DNA of 64,000 bases from NCBI RefSeq assembly GCF_020379485.1, contig NC_063439.1, positions 18,132,598 through 18,196,597 of the forward strand. Reading direction: 5' to 3'. Made by a program: the position numbers and the translations under genes. Shown here one piece after another: positions 35,598 through 47,842 of this stretch; positions within the stretch are counted from its first letter, which is position 1; each line of letters begins with the position of its first letter. The DNA is from Brassica napus. Its lineage: Eukaryota; Streptophyta; Magnoliopsida; Brassicales; Brassicaceae. Under the pieces are notes generated by a model that was not told the DNA's origin, did no database searches, and saw only the letters and a list, made by a program, of their open reading frames with translations.

Positions 35598-37148
35598 TCA
35601 ACTCTTTCGTCTTGGTTTAAGGGCGGGCAGCTTAAAAGCACAAAGGTATGCATGCAAATATTTATAATCACTTGAGACTTGATAATTTGATTGACCAGAT
35701 TATAAATTAGCCCAACAGATACGCATGTTAACAAAAACAATTCGTGTTACTTAGGTTGTACATTTGAGAGAGATAAACGTTGATGATGTTGATATTATAA
35801 ATTATGATATTCCAATCGTGCCATTCGTCCACCCTAATAAGTAATCTCTGCTTGCGATAGATGCACGGGTTCACTAGTTGGTTCATTTTTAACTATTTTG
35901 TTTTGCAACGGTTATAGACTTTATAGTCATGTCTCAAGAAAGAGAGTGAATAAAGGTGGAAAAGACAAGTGGATAAAGCAGAGACACCTAGGTGCAAATG
36001 TGTCACACATGAAGCCCAACTTACTCCTCGAGCTCCATTTCCCCATAAAAAGACTCTGGTCCCCATTTTCTCCTCAATATTCCCTATTTTTTTCAAAAAA
36101 AAATTGTACCCCAAATAAGAAATCTTACCATTTTATGTATGATTAAAGTTAATTGTTTTATACTGTGAAACATATAGTAACGACTTTGGTTTTATCAAAT
36201 ACAAACACACTTGATCGCCAACTGTTTTCATTTTTTAATAAATAATTTGTTTCTAGCTGGATAATCTTTAGCCTAAATTGGTTAAAACGTTTTAAATGTA
36301 AAAACAGATAGTTTTCCATCCCGAAACAAAATGACATAAATTATGAAAATAAAATCATTAAACTTTTTTTTACGCTAAATAGTTATACTATTACAAACTA
36401 TAAAAAATATAATGAACTTTTAAATCAAATTACTGGACCAAAATGATCTCCACAACCATACAAACCAAATTATAGAACTCATTTTTTGAATTTAGAAAAA
36501 CTTGAGATTGTTGTTCAAAAAAAAAAAAACTAGAGAAAAAAAAGAAGTCAAAGTAGCATGAGAACATGAGTCATTTAGTGACTTCATAGGTGATGCAATC
36601 AGTAATAAAAGGGCCCAATACAGAATTAGCGCAGTTGACCCATTCAGCACCGCTTAAACAACACTAATCAGCAATCATCTAAACCAGAATAAGAATCGTA
36701 TCTACTAAAATATAATAAAAACCTATTCCAAATATATGAGTCAGTAGATTAACATTGTTTTTTTTTTCTTTAAATCATCTAATAGCTAATCACGAAGACA
36801 CGAAGACAACTCCTTTGATTGCTTAAGCATTAGCCTTAACATTTCGGATTTAAGTGAAATAAAATTCGATTATTGTATTGGTGGACTTACCTTTCTTTAA
36901 TCGAATTAGCAAAATTAAATAAAGTTTAATCATATACCGTCCATAAAGATAAATCCAACGAATATAAATAAAATAAAAAAGGAAAAAAGGAGATTCGAAA
37001 AAGGAAGAGAAGGAAGCAGAACGGCGGTTTATTCGGACGTAAGCAGCACTAAGTAAGAAGGGAGAAAGAAAGGCCTTTGTCTTCTTCCTTCCTTGCTCTT
37101 CCTTTACGCGTTTGTTTTTGCTTCTGCATCTCAACCATTCACACGCTC

Positions 37149-37168
37149 CTCTCTCTCTCTCTCTCTCT
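37149..37168. repeat. (CT)n tract in GALT6 leader
   Basis: About ten CT units, 230 bases before the GALT6 ATG. Pyrimidine-rich leaders of this kind are common near plant transcription starts. Confidence 0.9.
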
Positions 37169-37399
37169 TCTCTCTAGAAGCTTAAAAGTCTTTTCCTTTC
37201 AGCGTTTCTTCTGAGTTTGAATTTTCTACAACCCCCACGATTTGGTCATTCGACAAGGAAAGTTCTTGAATTTTCTCGTAATTACTAGTACCCAACCGAT
37301 CTGATTCTTGTTTTTCACAATAAAGTTTTGAACTTTAGAGAGACTCTGTTTCGTCTTGATCATCATCATCATCATCTAGGGTTTTCTAATCTTAAGAAA

Positions 37400-39875
37400 A
37401 TGAGGAAGCCGAAGCTATCGAAACTGGACGTGTTCGTGTCCGTCAGCAAGCAGAGATCGGTGCAGATACTAATGGCGGTTGGGTTTCTCTACATGCTCCT
37501 CATCACTTTCGAAATCCCCTTCGTCTTCAAAACAGGGTTTAGCACCTTGTCTCAGGACCCGCTAACCCGACCCGAGAAGCAAAACAGCCAGCGCGAGTTG
37601 CAAGAGAGGCTACCTCCGAGCCGGCCTTTAAAGAGCTTGCTTTTCCAGGAACCCGAGTCCGAACCACCATCGTCGATTCAGGGTTTAAGGAGGAGGAGTC
37701 AGATCCTCTCCACCTTGAAGTTCGACCCGGAAACTTTCAACCCGGGTAGCAAAGACGGGTCGGTGGAGCTTCACAAATCCGCTAAAGTGGCTTGGGAAGT
37801 TGGTAGAAAGCTGTGGGAAGAGCTCGAGTCTGGAAAGACCTTAAAGTCCTTGAAGAAGAAGACTGAGGAATCAACCTCATGCCCTCTCTCGGTTTCCTTA
37901 ACCGGGTCTGATCTTTCCAACCGTGGGAGCCTCATGGAGCTTCCCTGCGGGTTAACTCTCGGATCGCACATCACAGTGGTTGGGAAGCCAAGAGGTGCTC
38001 ACTCGGAGAAGGACCCGAAGATATCGATGTTGAAGGAAGGAGAGGTTTCGCAGTTTAAGCTGGAGCTTCAGGGCTTGAAAGCAGTGGATGGGGAAGAGCC
38101 ACCTCGGATCCTCCACTTGAACCCGAGGCTTAAGGGTGATTGGAGTGGTAAGCCTGTGATTGAGCAGAACACTTGTTATAGGATGCAGTGGGGATCTGCA
38201 CAGAGATGCGAAGGGTGGAGATCTAGAGACGATGAAGAAACTGGTTAGTACTTAGTAAAGCATTTAACTTTTCATGTTATGTTGTTGTGGGGATACTAAT
38301 TAGTGAGTATGGTTTGTAGTTGATGGTCAGGTGAAGTGCGAGAAATGGGTTCGTGACGATAGCATTGCATCTAAAGAAGAGCCTAGCAAGGCGGATACAT
38401 GGTGGCTTAGTAGATTAGTAGGTCGGAGCAAGAGAGTAACCGTTGAATGGCCGTTTCCATTCACGGTTGACAAGCTCTTTGTGCTTACACTTAGTGCTGG
38501 TTTGGAAGGTTTTCACGTTAGTGTCGATGGGAAGCACGTCACTTCCTTCCCTTACCGAACTGTAAGTGTACTTCGCTTGTGGTTTTGATTAGTAAATTGG
38601 CGTGAAACTGATGATTGTCTGTGTATGAAGGGGTTTACGCTTGAGGATGCTACTGGCTTAACCATCAACGGGGACATTGATGTTCACTCGGTTTTCGCTG
38701 GATCTCTCCCGACCTCGCACCCTAGCTTTTCTCCTCAGAGGTATCTTGAGCTCTCGAGCAACTGGCAAGCCCCATCACTTCCTGATGGCCAAGTTGATAT
38801 GTTCATTGGTATCCTTTCTGCTGGTAACCATTTTGCTGAGAGAATGGCTGTGAGGAAGTCGTGGATGCAGCATAAGCTAGTTAAATCTTCTAAAGTAGTG
38901 GCTCGCTTCTTTGTTGCACTGGTAAGTTTAAACATGTGTTCTTATCTTGTTTAAGATTGTGAGAGCTAAACTCTAGTGTTTTATTTGGAGCAGCACACGA
39001 GGAAGGAAGTGAATGTGGAGCTGAAGAAGGAAGCTGAGTTCTTTGGGGACATAGTTATAGTCCCTTACATGGATAGCTATGACCTTGTTGTCCTCAAAAC
39101 TGTTGCCATCTGCGAGTATGGGGTGAGTGAGTGAGTGAGTGTGCTGATTTAAAAAAAAAACAATACTTGATTCAGTATCGATAAAGAGTTTCTGTTTTTT
39201 TTTATTTGGCAGGCTCATCAGCTTGTTGCAAAGTACATAATGAAGTGTGATGACGATACATTTGTACAAGTAGATGCGGTTCTAAGTGAAGCGAAGAGAA
39301 CACCTGCAAATAAGAGTTTATACATTGGCAACATCAATTATTATCACAAACCGCTCCGTCAGGGTAAATGGGCTGTTACGTATGAGGTATAAAAGCTTAT
39401 GTATGATCTTTTGGCTTAAAAGAGTCAATTTGTTTCGCAATATGAGTTAGAACTATGATGTTCCAGGAATGGCCCGAGGAAGACTATCCACCTTATGCTA
39501 ATGGACCGGGGTACATATTGTCAAATGATATATCTCGCTTCATTGTAAAAGAGTTTGAGAAACACAAACTAAGGGTACGTTAGCTGAATTGTTTCAGGAA
39601 ACTTTGAGCATGTGTATTATTGATATAACTCTTGTTTATTTTTTTTTGATACTACACTACAGATGTTCAAAATGGAAGATGTGAGTGTGGGAATGTGGGT
39701 AGAACAATTCAACAACGGGACCAAACCGGTGGATTACATTCACAGTCTCAAGTTTTGTCAGTTTGGTTGCATAGAGAATCACTTGACGGCGCATTACCAG
39801 TCGCCAAGACAGATGATTTGCTTGTGGGATAAGTTGGTTTTGACAGGAAAACCTCAGTGCTGCAACATGAGATGA
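37400..39875 (+). CDS. GALT6: Hydroxyproline O-galactosyltransferase GALT6-type (GT31, galectin domain)
   Basis: Seven exons: 37400-38243, 38320-38561, 38631-38921, 38994-39122, 39213-39386, 39467-39574 and 39663-39875, for 666 residues. The first ATG of [10 protein letters not shown] was chosen because an in-frame upstream extension lacks an ATG. Type II Golgi membrane layout: transmembrane helix at about 21-43, stem, galectin-like domain from [14 protein letters not shown] to the SVFAGSLP region, then the GT31 catalytic domain with [21 protein letters not shown], the DxD-type CDDDTF (Cys514-Asp517) and the EDVSVGMW motif (601-608), ending KPQCCNMR. The Arabidopsis enzyme adds the first galactose to hydroxyproline of arabinogalactan proteins. 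Position matches At5g62620. Intact. Confidence 0.95.
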
Positions 39876-40692
39876 CACAAACCAAATCACTCTGTTTCTC
39901 TTTGGTTTGTAAAGATGAGGACAATAGAAATCAGAAATCTTTTTTTTTTGGTTTTGTAGCATTTTCATAGCATATAACTTTAGCTGTAGTATATCTTCTT
40001 GATCTTGGAGAACGAAATCTAAAATATATAAATCCTTTTTTTTTGTAGAATGCTCTTTTCTTGGTATGGTTAGACATTCGTATTGATTTCTGGAGATAAT
40101 CGTCCAACGTCTGTGATACAGACAATGTCTGACAAAACATAGACATGACTTTAGATTAAAAGCATTCTATAACAAACGCAACCTCATGATTTGGATATAA
40201 AGGAATAGTAAGGAAAGCAAAAGTCAAGATTATGAAGATTGTGGTGAGAGGACTAGTGGAAGGATCTAGCATTTCACTACATTTTATTTTATATCTCCTG
40301 CTTTTAATAGTCGGACGGATCTCTTTGCAAAAAGAGGCCGCACGCAATTTTCTTATTTTTCCCTCGTAAACACTATGATCCCTTCTTGGTTAGATCCACA
40401 GTCTTACACATTTTCGGATCAGTTTAATGAATATGGAGCTTTGATGTCAAAAAAAAAAACAAAAAGACATAGTAGAAAGAGTAACGGAAGTAACTACATA
40501 ATATTGAGATATTAATAAAAGGCATAATCATAGTTGATACGTAATCATAGGGATTGTGATACTCTTTCCCTTTATAGATTATACGTCAAAATTTAAGAGA
40601 ATCTTCCAAACTTACTGCCTTAAACCTTCCGTTGCAATATCAATAAGTGTATGTTATTGGTAAGAAATCAGTTTATCGTATATGTGAAATTG
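39876..40692. other. Intergenic
   Basis: GALT6 3' region and upstream DNA of the first defensin-like gene. No other gene recognised. Confidence 0.5.
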
Positions 40693-40700
40693 TATATAAA
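40693..40700 (+). promoter_or_regulatory. TATA box of the first defensin-like gene
   Basis: TATATAAA lies 42 bases before the ATG at 40743, a plausible core promoter with a very short leader. Position-based inference. Confidence 0.5.
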
Positions 40701-40742
40701 TACATGAAGAGTGTGCTTGTTTAATAAGAATTACTATCAGAA

Positions 40743-41311
40743 ATGGAGAAAATGGTGTTCAGGAAAGCTATGCTTCTTGCATTCTTGTTTTCACTTTCAT
40801 GTGAGGCCATCATCCAACTCTATGTTAAATTTCATAGCATTTTCCAAAGCGTTTTTTGTTTTTCTTTGCATGATACCTGATGTCCAAATACGAGTTAGTT
40901 TTCCAAGTTGTTATAGAAAACCTAAATGCATCATATTCGTGACTATTCAAACTCCTGTTGTGTGTTTATATATTAGGTGCATTGGAAGGAGAAGCAAGAG
41001 TTAACGAAGAAATGAGAGATGTAACGATACAACGAGGAGGTTCTTGTAACAACGACAATGTTTGTCATAATCATTGTCCAGGATGTGCTATCACGCGGTG
41101 TATTTTCAACCAATGTGTTTGTTCTCGGTGTAATCCTCCACAACAACAGTTACGCGATGTAACGATACGGCGTGGGGGTTCTTGCAACAACGACAATGTG
41201 TGTCATAATCATTGCCCGCGGTGTGCTATCACACGGTGTATTTTTAACCAATGTGTTTGTTCTCAATGTAATCCTCCACATCAACATTTACGTATTAAAT
41301 CTCATATGTAA
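40743..41311 (+). CDS. Defensin-like (DEFL) secreted cysteine-rich protein with two tandem domains
   Basis: Two exons, 40743-40800 and 40977-41311, give 130 residues. Exon 1 encodes the signal peptide (AMLLAFLFSLS), and the phase-1 intron splits the next Cys codon, the usual DEFL layout. The mature part has two nearly identical 46-residue units (138-bp period, starting 41018 and 41156). Each carries eight cysteines with spacing C-x5-C-x3-C-x2-C-x4-C-x4-C-x-C-x2-C. Such peptides are disulphide-stabilised and secreted, with antimicrobial or signalling roles depending on the member; the role here is unknown. The location beside GALT6 and HIPL2 corresponds to DEFL genes around At5g62623/At5g62627 (from memory). 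A short acidic linker (EGEARVNEEM) precedes domain 1. Confidence 0.9.
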
Positions 41312-41815
41312 ACTTATTTCTAACATTTCTTCAAATCTGAGATGAAAAGATGGTATCAATAAAACTTTTTGCATAGTTTAGTAGTACTTCTGTAAAGTCT
41401 ATGCTACTTTTGCAAGGATCGACAATCGCATATATAACTAGACGTTTAATTCATTACTACCTCCCATTCTTAAAATAAACTTAGAATTTTATACAAATTA
41501 AAAGTTTGTTAACGTTTAGTCAGAAATGTTTTTATTCTGCTACAGTACTAAATATTAAACAATTTGTCATACCTCTACGAACCAACAGTAATTAAACAGT
41601 TCAAATACTCTTAGTTAATGTTTTTAAAGTTTACATTTCACGAACATTAATTAATAGAAATGTATAAGAATACTCCATAGATGAAGACTAAAAAACTTAG
41701 ATATAATTTAAATAATTTACACAAACAAAAGCTTGGTGTGGCATGATTCAAAAATGGTCGTCAGAAAAAGAAACACAAACAAGTTAAAACTAAGTTAACT
41801 AACAACTACGTAAAG
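41312..41815. other. Intergenic
   Basis: 3' region of the first defensin-like gene; AT-rich, no feature recognised. Confidence 0.5.
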
Positions 41816-43039
41816 GTAGGGGTGTCAATACGGGTAAACCAACCCAATCCAATCCAAACCCAAATGGATTGAGCAGTTTATGGATCATGAGTTAATCCAA
41901 CCCATTAACTAAATGAATTGAATTAAACCATAACCCATTTAAATTAATGAGTTAGTGGTTTTATTGGGTTGACTCATTAACAATAGTATTAGTAAACATA
42001 ATTTACAAATATTTACTATATCACAATAATATTACCATCAATTTACTAACATTTAATAATTAAAAATGCTAATAAAAAATTAGTAAATTACATAATTTTC
42101 TTTTCTCAAGTTATATAATATAACTCATCAAAATATTTGAATTAACAGAAAATCAAATGTCTAGCAAGAAAAACAAGATTGCATCTCTAGTCTCCACCAT
42201 TACACATTAACAATAACTATGGTCGTTTGGTAATAGAACACAAACAAAAGTCTCTAATTCCAATCGAGCCATTTCATCATTTCGTTCACTTCTCTTGTTA
42301 TGTCTGCCCATTGTTTCACCTGAAACACAAAATCAACCATTTGAGTGCAAACTCATATCTTAAAATCTCTTAGAAGAAATACAACATTCAAAGAACCAAA
42401 TTAGAGATAGAGAATATTCTGTTTGATGAAACACTCACTGTAACAATCACTAGCTACACTATTCATTTACCATCCAAGGTGTAAAATACTTTACATAACA
42501 AGAATCCAAAAAGAAACTCGTTTCAAAAAGGGATTTTCACAAGTGCTTTTCTTGTTGAATTATATTGAGGTCACAACAGCCACTACCAAAGAAAGAATCA
42601 TAGTATCGCAATAAAATTAACGAAAATGACACACTCAAGACTCATGCATATCAAATTTCTCAGAAATAAGGAAAGTCAAAGAAAAGAGTCAAAATATTTA
42701 CTTTGAGAATAATCAAAGAACTTACTCCTTTGGTGGACGTGTGATCATGTCTTCCACATTATTTGGACTCGGTCTAATAACAACCGTCTCACCTTCACCA
42801 TTATCATCTACAATTTCAGAAGAGGATAGTGTTAGACTTTTATACACATGATCAGTTTATAAGATAAAAGTATGTTTACCTTCATCATCAAGCATATAAC
42901 CATATATCCAAGAACGAGTATACAATAGAGCTTGGACGTTACTAGGCAACAGCCGGCTCCGGTATTTGTCTATCACACGAGTTCCAATACTAAATGAGGA
43001 TTCAGATGCCAGAGTGGTTACGGTAAAGGTAATAAACAT
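41816..43039 (-). mobile_element. Remnant hAT transposon (3' terminus and transposase C-terminus)
   Basis: At 41816 the plus strand begins TAGGGGTGTCAATACGGGT, a typical hAT terminal repeat. About 900 bases inside, the minus strand encodes the end of a hAT transposase. No matching opposite TIR was found, so the 5' part of the element is missing or scrambled and the right limit is only the last recognised coding base. Confidence 0.65.
42722..43039 (-). pseudogene. hAT transposase C-terminal dimerisation fragment
   Basis: The minus frame reads [20 protein letters not shown] and [19 protein letters not shown], the conserved hAT dimerisation region (typical VASESAFS..GRVLD..RS.L.P..VEAL..... W). 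It continues, after a probable intron (donor near 42878), into an acidic tail and RPPKE ending at TAA 42724-42722. Upstream zinc-finger and DDE-like catalytic parts are missing, so this is a decayed copy. Confidence 0.75.
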
Positions 43040-44044
43040 TATTTAAACTTAAGATAAAATAAAAATGCTTAAGATACTATAAGTTTGTTGGCAATTTTCA
43101 AAAATACATCCAATCAATTACTTTAATTACATTTTTTTTATTTTTTATTTACTTTAATTACATTTAGATTTAGGGTTTAGTGATTATTGTCTAGGGTTTA
43201 GTATTTAAAGTGTGGAGTTGGGTTTATAAACTTTTATAAATGATTAAAAACTAGTTTAGTCTTTTTCATCACAAAATATGGCATTTATAAAAATAATTAT
43301 CGTTTAAATATAAATTTGAAAAGAAGTATTAAACTTATGGTGAAATTAGGATTCACCCAAAATAAAACAGTTTTAAAAAAATTTAAAATAAAATCTACTT
43401 ATAATAAAACTTCAATGCAAATTGTCAAAACATAAATGTAAATATACGACCAGATACCAAAATATAATATACATTTATTTATTTATTTTATGTAACCATT
43501 AATATCTATATACATAAATTTAACTTTTTTCTCATATCATGACAAGTGGTAGGGGGTTTTGCGACACATGTCCTTCTTTGAAATTCTAAATTTTCTAATC
43601 TATAATAATAATTTATCTATGGATATTGAATAATCACAAAACTAATTACAAATTTTAAACAAATAACATATCCAAATCTAATAGGTTGAAAGTAGCAGAA
43701 TTACAAGTCTGGCATATGATTTATACGGCAATCCTCACAAACTTTAGAAGAAAATACTCCTCGATGTTTAAAGATATTGTTACAAACTAATTCTACGAAT
43801 CATTATATTAAGAACATAAAATAAATCTTTTTAAAATGTATATTTACAACAACTCACTTAAAAACCATCCAAAAAAATTTATGGACAACATTAATCACTC
43901 GATCAAAACAATAAAACACAAACTTAATATTTTTGAAACGTTACAAATCCTTTCTATGAATGACAATAGTAAATACATTAAATAAAAAAATATTATCACC
44001 ATAACAATAACGTGCACTACAAATGGATGTAAATTAAATAGTTA
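43040..44044. other. Repeat-like AT-rich DNA, unclassified
   Basis: No gene. The composition and GGGTTTAG-type words resemble degenerate transposon ends, but no terminal repeats were matched. Confidence 0.4.
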
Positions 44045-44530
44045 ACCAATGTTTTGAAAATCAGACCGGACATTGACTCGGAATTTTAGCTAGGACAATA
44101 ATCGGACCGATTCAACTGAGTTTTAAATTTTAATTTAATTATAAATAAAATAACAATATATATATAATTATAAAATTATTTATCAAAAACTTTATATCAT
44201 TGTTAAAATCTAAACTTTTTTTAAAACCTGAATTCCAAGAACCAGGTTTTAATATATTAAACTATAATAAACACTAATTTATTTAGATAGATATTGAAAA
44301 GAATATGATATTTTTATGAAATATTTTTAAAATTTGTAACTTTTTATTTGTTTAAACTTGAATTCAAGAGAACTATGTTTTAATATCGAACCAGATCACT
44401 GGTTTTAAACATGTATTTGACCGGATTTATAGTTTAGTTCAAATTCGGTTTTAACACAACCCGGAACCGGCTAGAAGAGCAAGTCACGGTCCAACCCGTC
44501 CGACTGACCGGTTCAGTTTCAAATCACTGC
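44045..44530. mobile_element. Inverted-repeat MITE-like element
   Basis: The left end (TGTTTTGAAAATCAGACCGG.. from about 44052) matches the reverse complement of the right end (TGATTTGAAACTGAACCGG.. read back from about 44527). Both continue with CCGG/CGG-rich bases around an AT-rich core of about 480 bp. There is no coding capacity. The target duplication could not be fixed, so the superfamily is left open. Confidence 0.5.
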
Positions 44531-44702
44531 AATTAGCATAAATCCATCACCGCAATTAGTAACTTCTGTGTTTAAAATTTAAGTCTAGCTTAAAATGTAT
44601 AAATTTGAATGATACTCCAATTTGAACGATACTCACATTACAATGATTGTTGTGTTTATACAGGTATCTATTTGAAATTTAAAATTGGATTTTTAAAAAT
44701 AA

Positions 44703-46059
44703 CTAGGATAAGACCTGCGCCTTGCGCATAGTAAATTTATATGAAAATTATTTAAGAAATATCGTATAGAAAAAAAATTATATTATTGATCGAATTAATA
44801 TATTTGGCCCTTAAACAATTTTATATAAACGTTTTTGTTAATTACATAATTTGTTTACTAATGAACTGATCTCATTTTTTAAAATATTTTGGTCAAAAAA
44901 TTATTTATCGCATAAAAACCTAACGTTTAGACCGAAGAATCTCATGTCTACTATTTGGTTACAATGAAACTATGCCAGCTCGGTTTTTTATCATGATTTA
45001 GCAATTTAAAATTTTATTATGGTTATGGGAAGTTTACGTTCACGTGTCAATCATATCTATCTTCGATATTTTTCTCCTTTTTGTGTCATTTTGGTTACTG
45101 CTCGATATAAATATTGATTTTTGAGTTTATTCTCATTTTTTCTTTTATTTTGGCCTCAGATTTAGAAAAATATTTAAGATTCAAAATTATTAAAGAGATA
45201 CATACTTAAGTTAAGATCCGCGCCTTGTGCAGAATAAATACTTATTTTATATTTTTCTCCATGATATGAAATAATAAAATAATAATTATCTATTAAATAA
45301 CTAAGAAATCAGTTACTATTATGTAATAAATAAATTGGCTTGCACAGATAAATCAAATGACCGCTCTTGTTTATTCGCAATCATTTTAGAATAATAAAAT
45401 CAAAACACAATTTTATCTATCGTATATGATATATAATTAAATTTAAGCGATATGAAGTATATATATTAACATAAACACCTATTAAAATAAAATTATTTAT
45501 TTATATGATTTTATTATCATTGTATCTTATTATAGAAAAAAAATTAAACATTGATCACAAAAGTTTATGTGAGACTTTTAACATTTTTAATAATTTATAC
45601 TCGCTTTAAAAAATTCAAAATACAACATATACAAAAAAATCTAAATTTTTAATATATGATTAATGTAATTGTGTAACTTATTTTAGTAGTAAGGAATTAA
45701 ACAAAATGATAGAAAACATACATTTTATTAGGAAATCTTCATTATTTAAAATCATTAATTACTATATATATCATAATCACATTAGTTAATTCCGCAAGTT
45801 TTATTTAAGGAAATAATATATAATAAATAACCATATTGCTTTAGTTAATATCATATGATATCATATGGTTAGTATTAAATGTTTCTATTGAGATATAAAA
45901 ATCGAATTGGACCAACATGTTTTTCAATTTTAATGTGAGACTGACACGTAGGATTAATTAACTACTTAATTGATTGATACATAAGCAGGAAGTCTTTTTT
46001 AATTATTACAAAATTGAGGTTACATATTTTTAAATGTTCCTCAATTAATATATAGGGGA
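44703..46059 (-). mobile_element. Composite Helitron with two 3' ends
   Basis: Two Helitron-like 3' termini point the same way. The first is at 44703 (CTAG, then a hairpin TGCGC-CTT-GCGCA at 44716-44728). The second, more degenerate, is near 45207 (GATCCGCGCCTTGTGC). Only one 5' terminus is seen, at 46059 (minus strand TCCCCTATATATTAATTGAGG). The first terminus may be a truncated older element or a read-through acquisition. No Rep/helicase coding seen. Confidence 0.65.
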
Positions 46060-47289
46060 TTCAAAATTTAAGTTCTAATTCACTATGTTTGAATGTGAGT
46101 ATATATTAGTATGCTTAAATGATTTTTTACTTATGTGAAAAGTAATGTCAAAATATATGTGAAGCAGATAGATGGAATAACTATAACCTTTCACATTTTT
46201 TCTTTAATAACTATAATTTAACCCGTAAATGCATGCAGATTTTTTTCATTTTATAAATATACCTTTATTATTATCATAACATTTTTTATTGTTAATGTTT
46301 CTTATTAAATTATTGTTATACAGTGATTTATTTTACATTTTACATTTTTATTGATTGTTATGACTTTTTCAAATTTGGTACAATAAATTCATAATTTGAA
46401 ATAATCAAATAGAGAATCTTCTTCTAAATATGTTTTTAAAGATATATAGCTGTAGTATAAAATTTTAACATATATTAATATTTTATTTTTGTGGAAAATT
46501 ATTACATAGTTTACAAATTTTAACCCGTTTATTGGTGAAAGATAATTTATTTAAATGAACGTGTTTAAGAATAATAAAATAGGTTAGTTTTCCATATTTA
46601 ATTCAAAGGATATTTTTATTTTAATATAATATAAACTATAATTATAACATTTATTAAAAATAACTTTGAATTTTATTTTTCTATAATATAAGATTAGTTA
46701 GCATTATTTTATAATAATATTATACTACTAATTACAAAATTAAATAATTCATTATTTAATAAAAAATATTTTAAAATTTTATTAGGTTTTTGTTAGATTT
46801 TTTTCCAACAGGTTTTGTTATAACTAAGAACAAAATTCAGATTTATATTTAAAATTATTTATTATTAATATCCTTATTTTCTAGAAATGTTGTATATTTA
46901 ATTGGTTGATGTAATAATCAAATATGTCATATTATGCAAATTAAATAGTCCTACTATGACATGTCAATAGTAGATAAAGGGTGTCTCTATTTTAATAGAA
47001 TGGATACAAAGCTTTTTACAAATAAAAACAAAAATCTTGACCAAAATTAAATCAAGTTGGAATGGATACAAATCTTGACATTCATTATTTAAGATTTTTT
47101 TTGACATCATATTATTTAAGATTATTAAGTTGGAATGGATGAAAGTTAGATTACTATTTCAGTGGAATGAAGTTATACTGATTACTAACAATTTAATATT
47201 GTTGCCTAAGACTATATATTGAATAGATATATAGGTGTGTGCGACATTAGAATGAAAGCATAAAAATCAAAATCATTAAAACGGAGAAC
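46060..47289. other. Very AT-rich intergenic DNA
   Basis: No gene or delimited repeat is recognised. Supplies the promoter of the second defensin-like gene. Confidence 0.5.
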
Positions 47290-47721
47290 ATGGCGTCTAG
47301 GAAAGTGCTCCTTTTAGGCCTTTTGATGTGTCTTTCATGTGAGCCAAATCTCTTAACTTTTAACTTTTATCACATTTTCATAGTATTCTTGAAAGTTTTA
47401 CATGATAATCATTTATGCCCAACACTTTATTGTCATTTTGTTACTCTAATAATTCACACTAGCTCTCTTATCACACCAGGTTTGTGGGTAGCTAAAGCAT
47501 TGGAAGGAGATGCAAAATTTAGGGACGACATGACAGATGTACCGATACAAACACAACGTGGAGGATCTTGCGACAATGATGGCGTTTGTCAAACTTTTTG
47601 TCCAGGTTGTGCAGTAACAAGATGTATCTTCAAACAATGTGTTTGCGAGCAATGTAATCCTCCAAAACCAAAGTTACGTGTTAGAAGAGATGCAACGACG
47701 GAAGATGGAGGACAGACTTGA
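47290..47721 (+). CDS. Defensin-like (DEFL) protein, single intact domain
   Basis: Exons 47290-47338 and 47480-47721 give 96 residues: signal peptide MASRKVLLLGLLMCLS, phase-1 intron in the same place as in the first DEFL gene, acidic linker (ALEGDAKFRDDM), then one eight-cysteine domain (GGSCDNDGVC to CEQCNPP, same spacing as the neighbour). A charged tail (LRVRRDATTEDGGQT) ends at TGA 47719. It is clearly a paralogue of the gene at 40743. Directly after the stop lies a second, out-of-frame DEFL domain, so the present protein is probably a shortened form of an ancestral two-domain product. Confidence 0.85.
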   Translation: MASRKVLLLGLLMCLSCEPNLLTFNFYHIFIVFLKVLHDNHLCPTLYCHFVTLIIHTSSLITPGLWVAKALEGDAKFRDDMTDVPIQTQRGGSCDNDGVCQTFCPGCAVTRCIFKQCVCEQCNPPKPKLRVRRDATTEDGGQT

Positions 47722-47842
47722 CTTGCGACGACAACAACACTTGCATTAAGAACTGTCCCTGCTGTGCTTTTGTTCAATATATTGACCGAAAATGTTTTTG
47801 CATTAAGTGTTCCCCTCATTCACTACCAAATTTACTTGCTTA
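47716..47842 (+). pseudogene. Frameshifted second defensin-like domain
   Basis: In another frame the DNA after the DEFL gene reads TCDDNNTCIKNCPCCAF.., then RKCFCIKCSPH and ends at TAA 47840-47842. The cysteine spacing follows the DEFL pattern, except that the fifth cysteine is Tyr and an extra Cys precedes the fourth. A small indel just upstream separates it from the domain-1 frame. It lacks its own start and signal peptide. Confidence 0.75.

Larger units (their letters stand above)
33693..37399. other. Intergenic: divergent 5' regions of MOS14 and GALT6
   Basis: Contains both genes' leaders. The GALT6 leader has a (CT)n tract at 37149-37168. Between them lie AT-rich DNA, a 78-bp tandem duplication (35442-35597) and no recognisable gene. 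In Arabidopsis a bHLH gene (bHLH79, At5g62610, from memory) lies between these two; I looked for its basic-helix-loop-helix motif and did not see it. Confidence 0.55.

Noticed and set aside
35780..35885. GCACGGGTTCACTAGT word resembling a Helitron 3' end
   Set aside because: No hairpin of adequate stem precedes it and no matching 5' end was found.
34000..37100. Searched for a bHLH79-like gene or relic between MOS14 and GALT6
   Set aside because: No basic-helix-loop-helix motif seen in any frame; recorded as absent.
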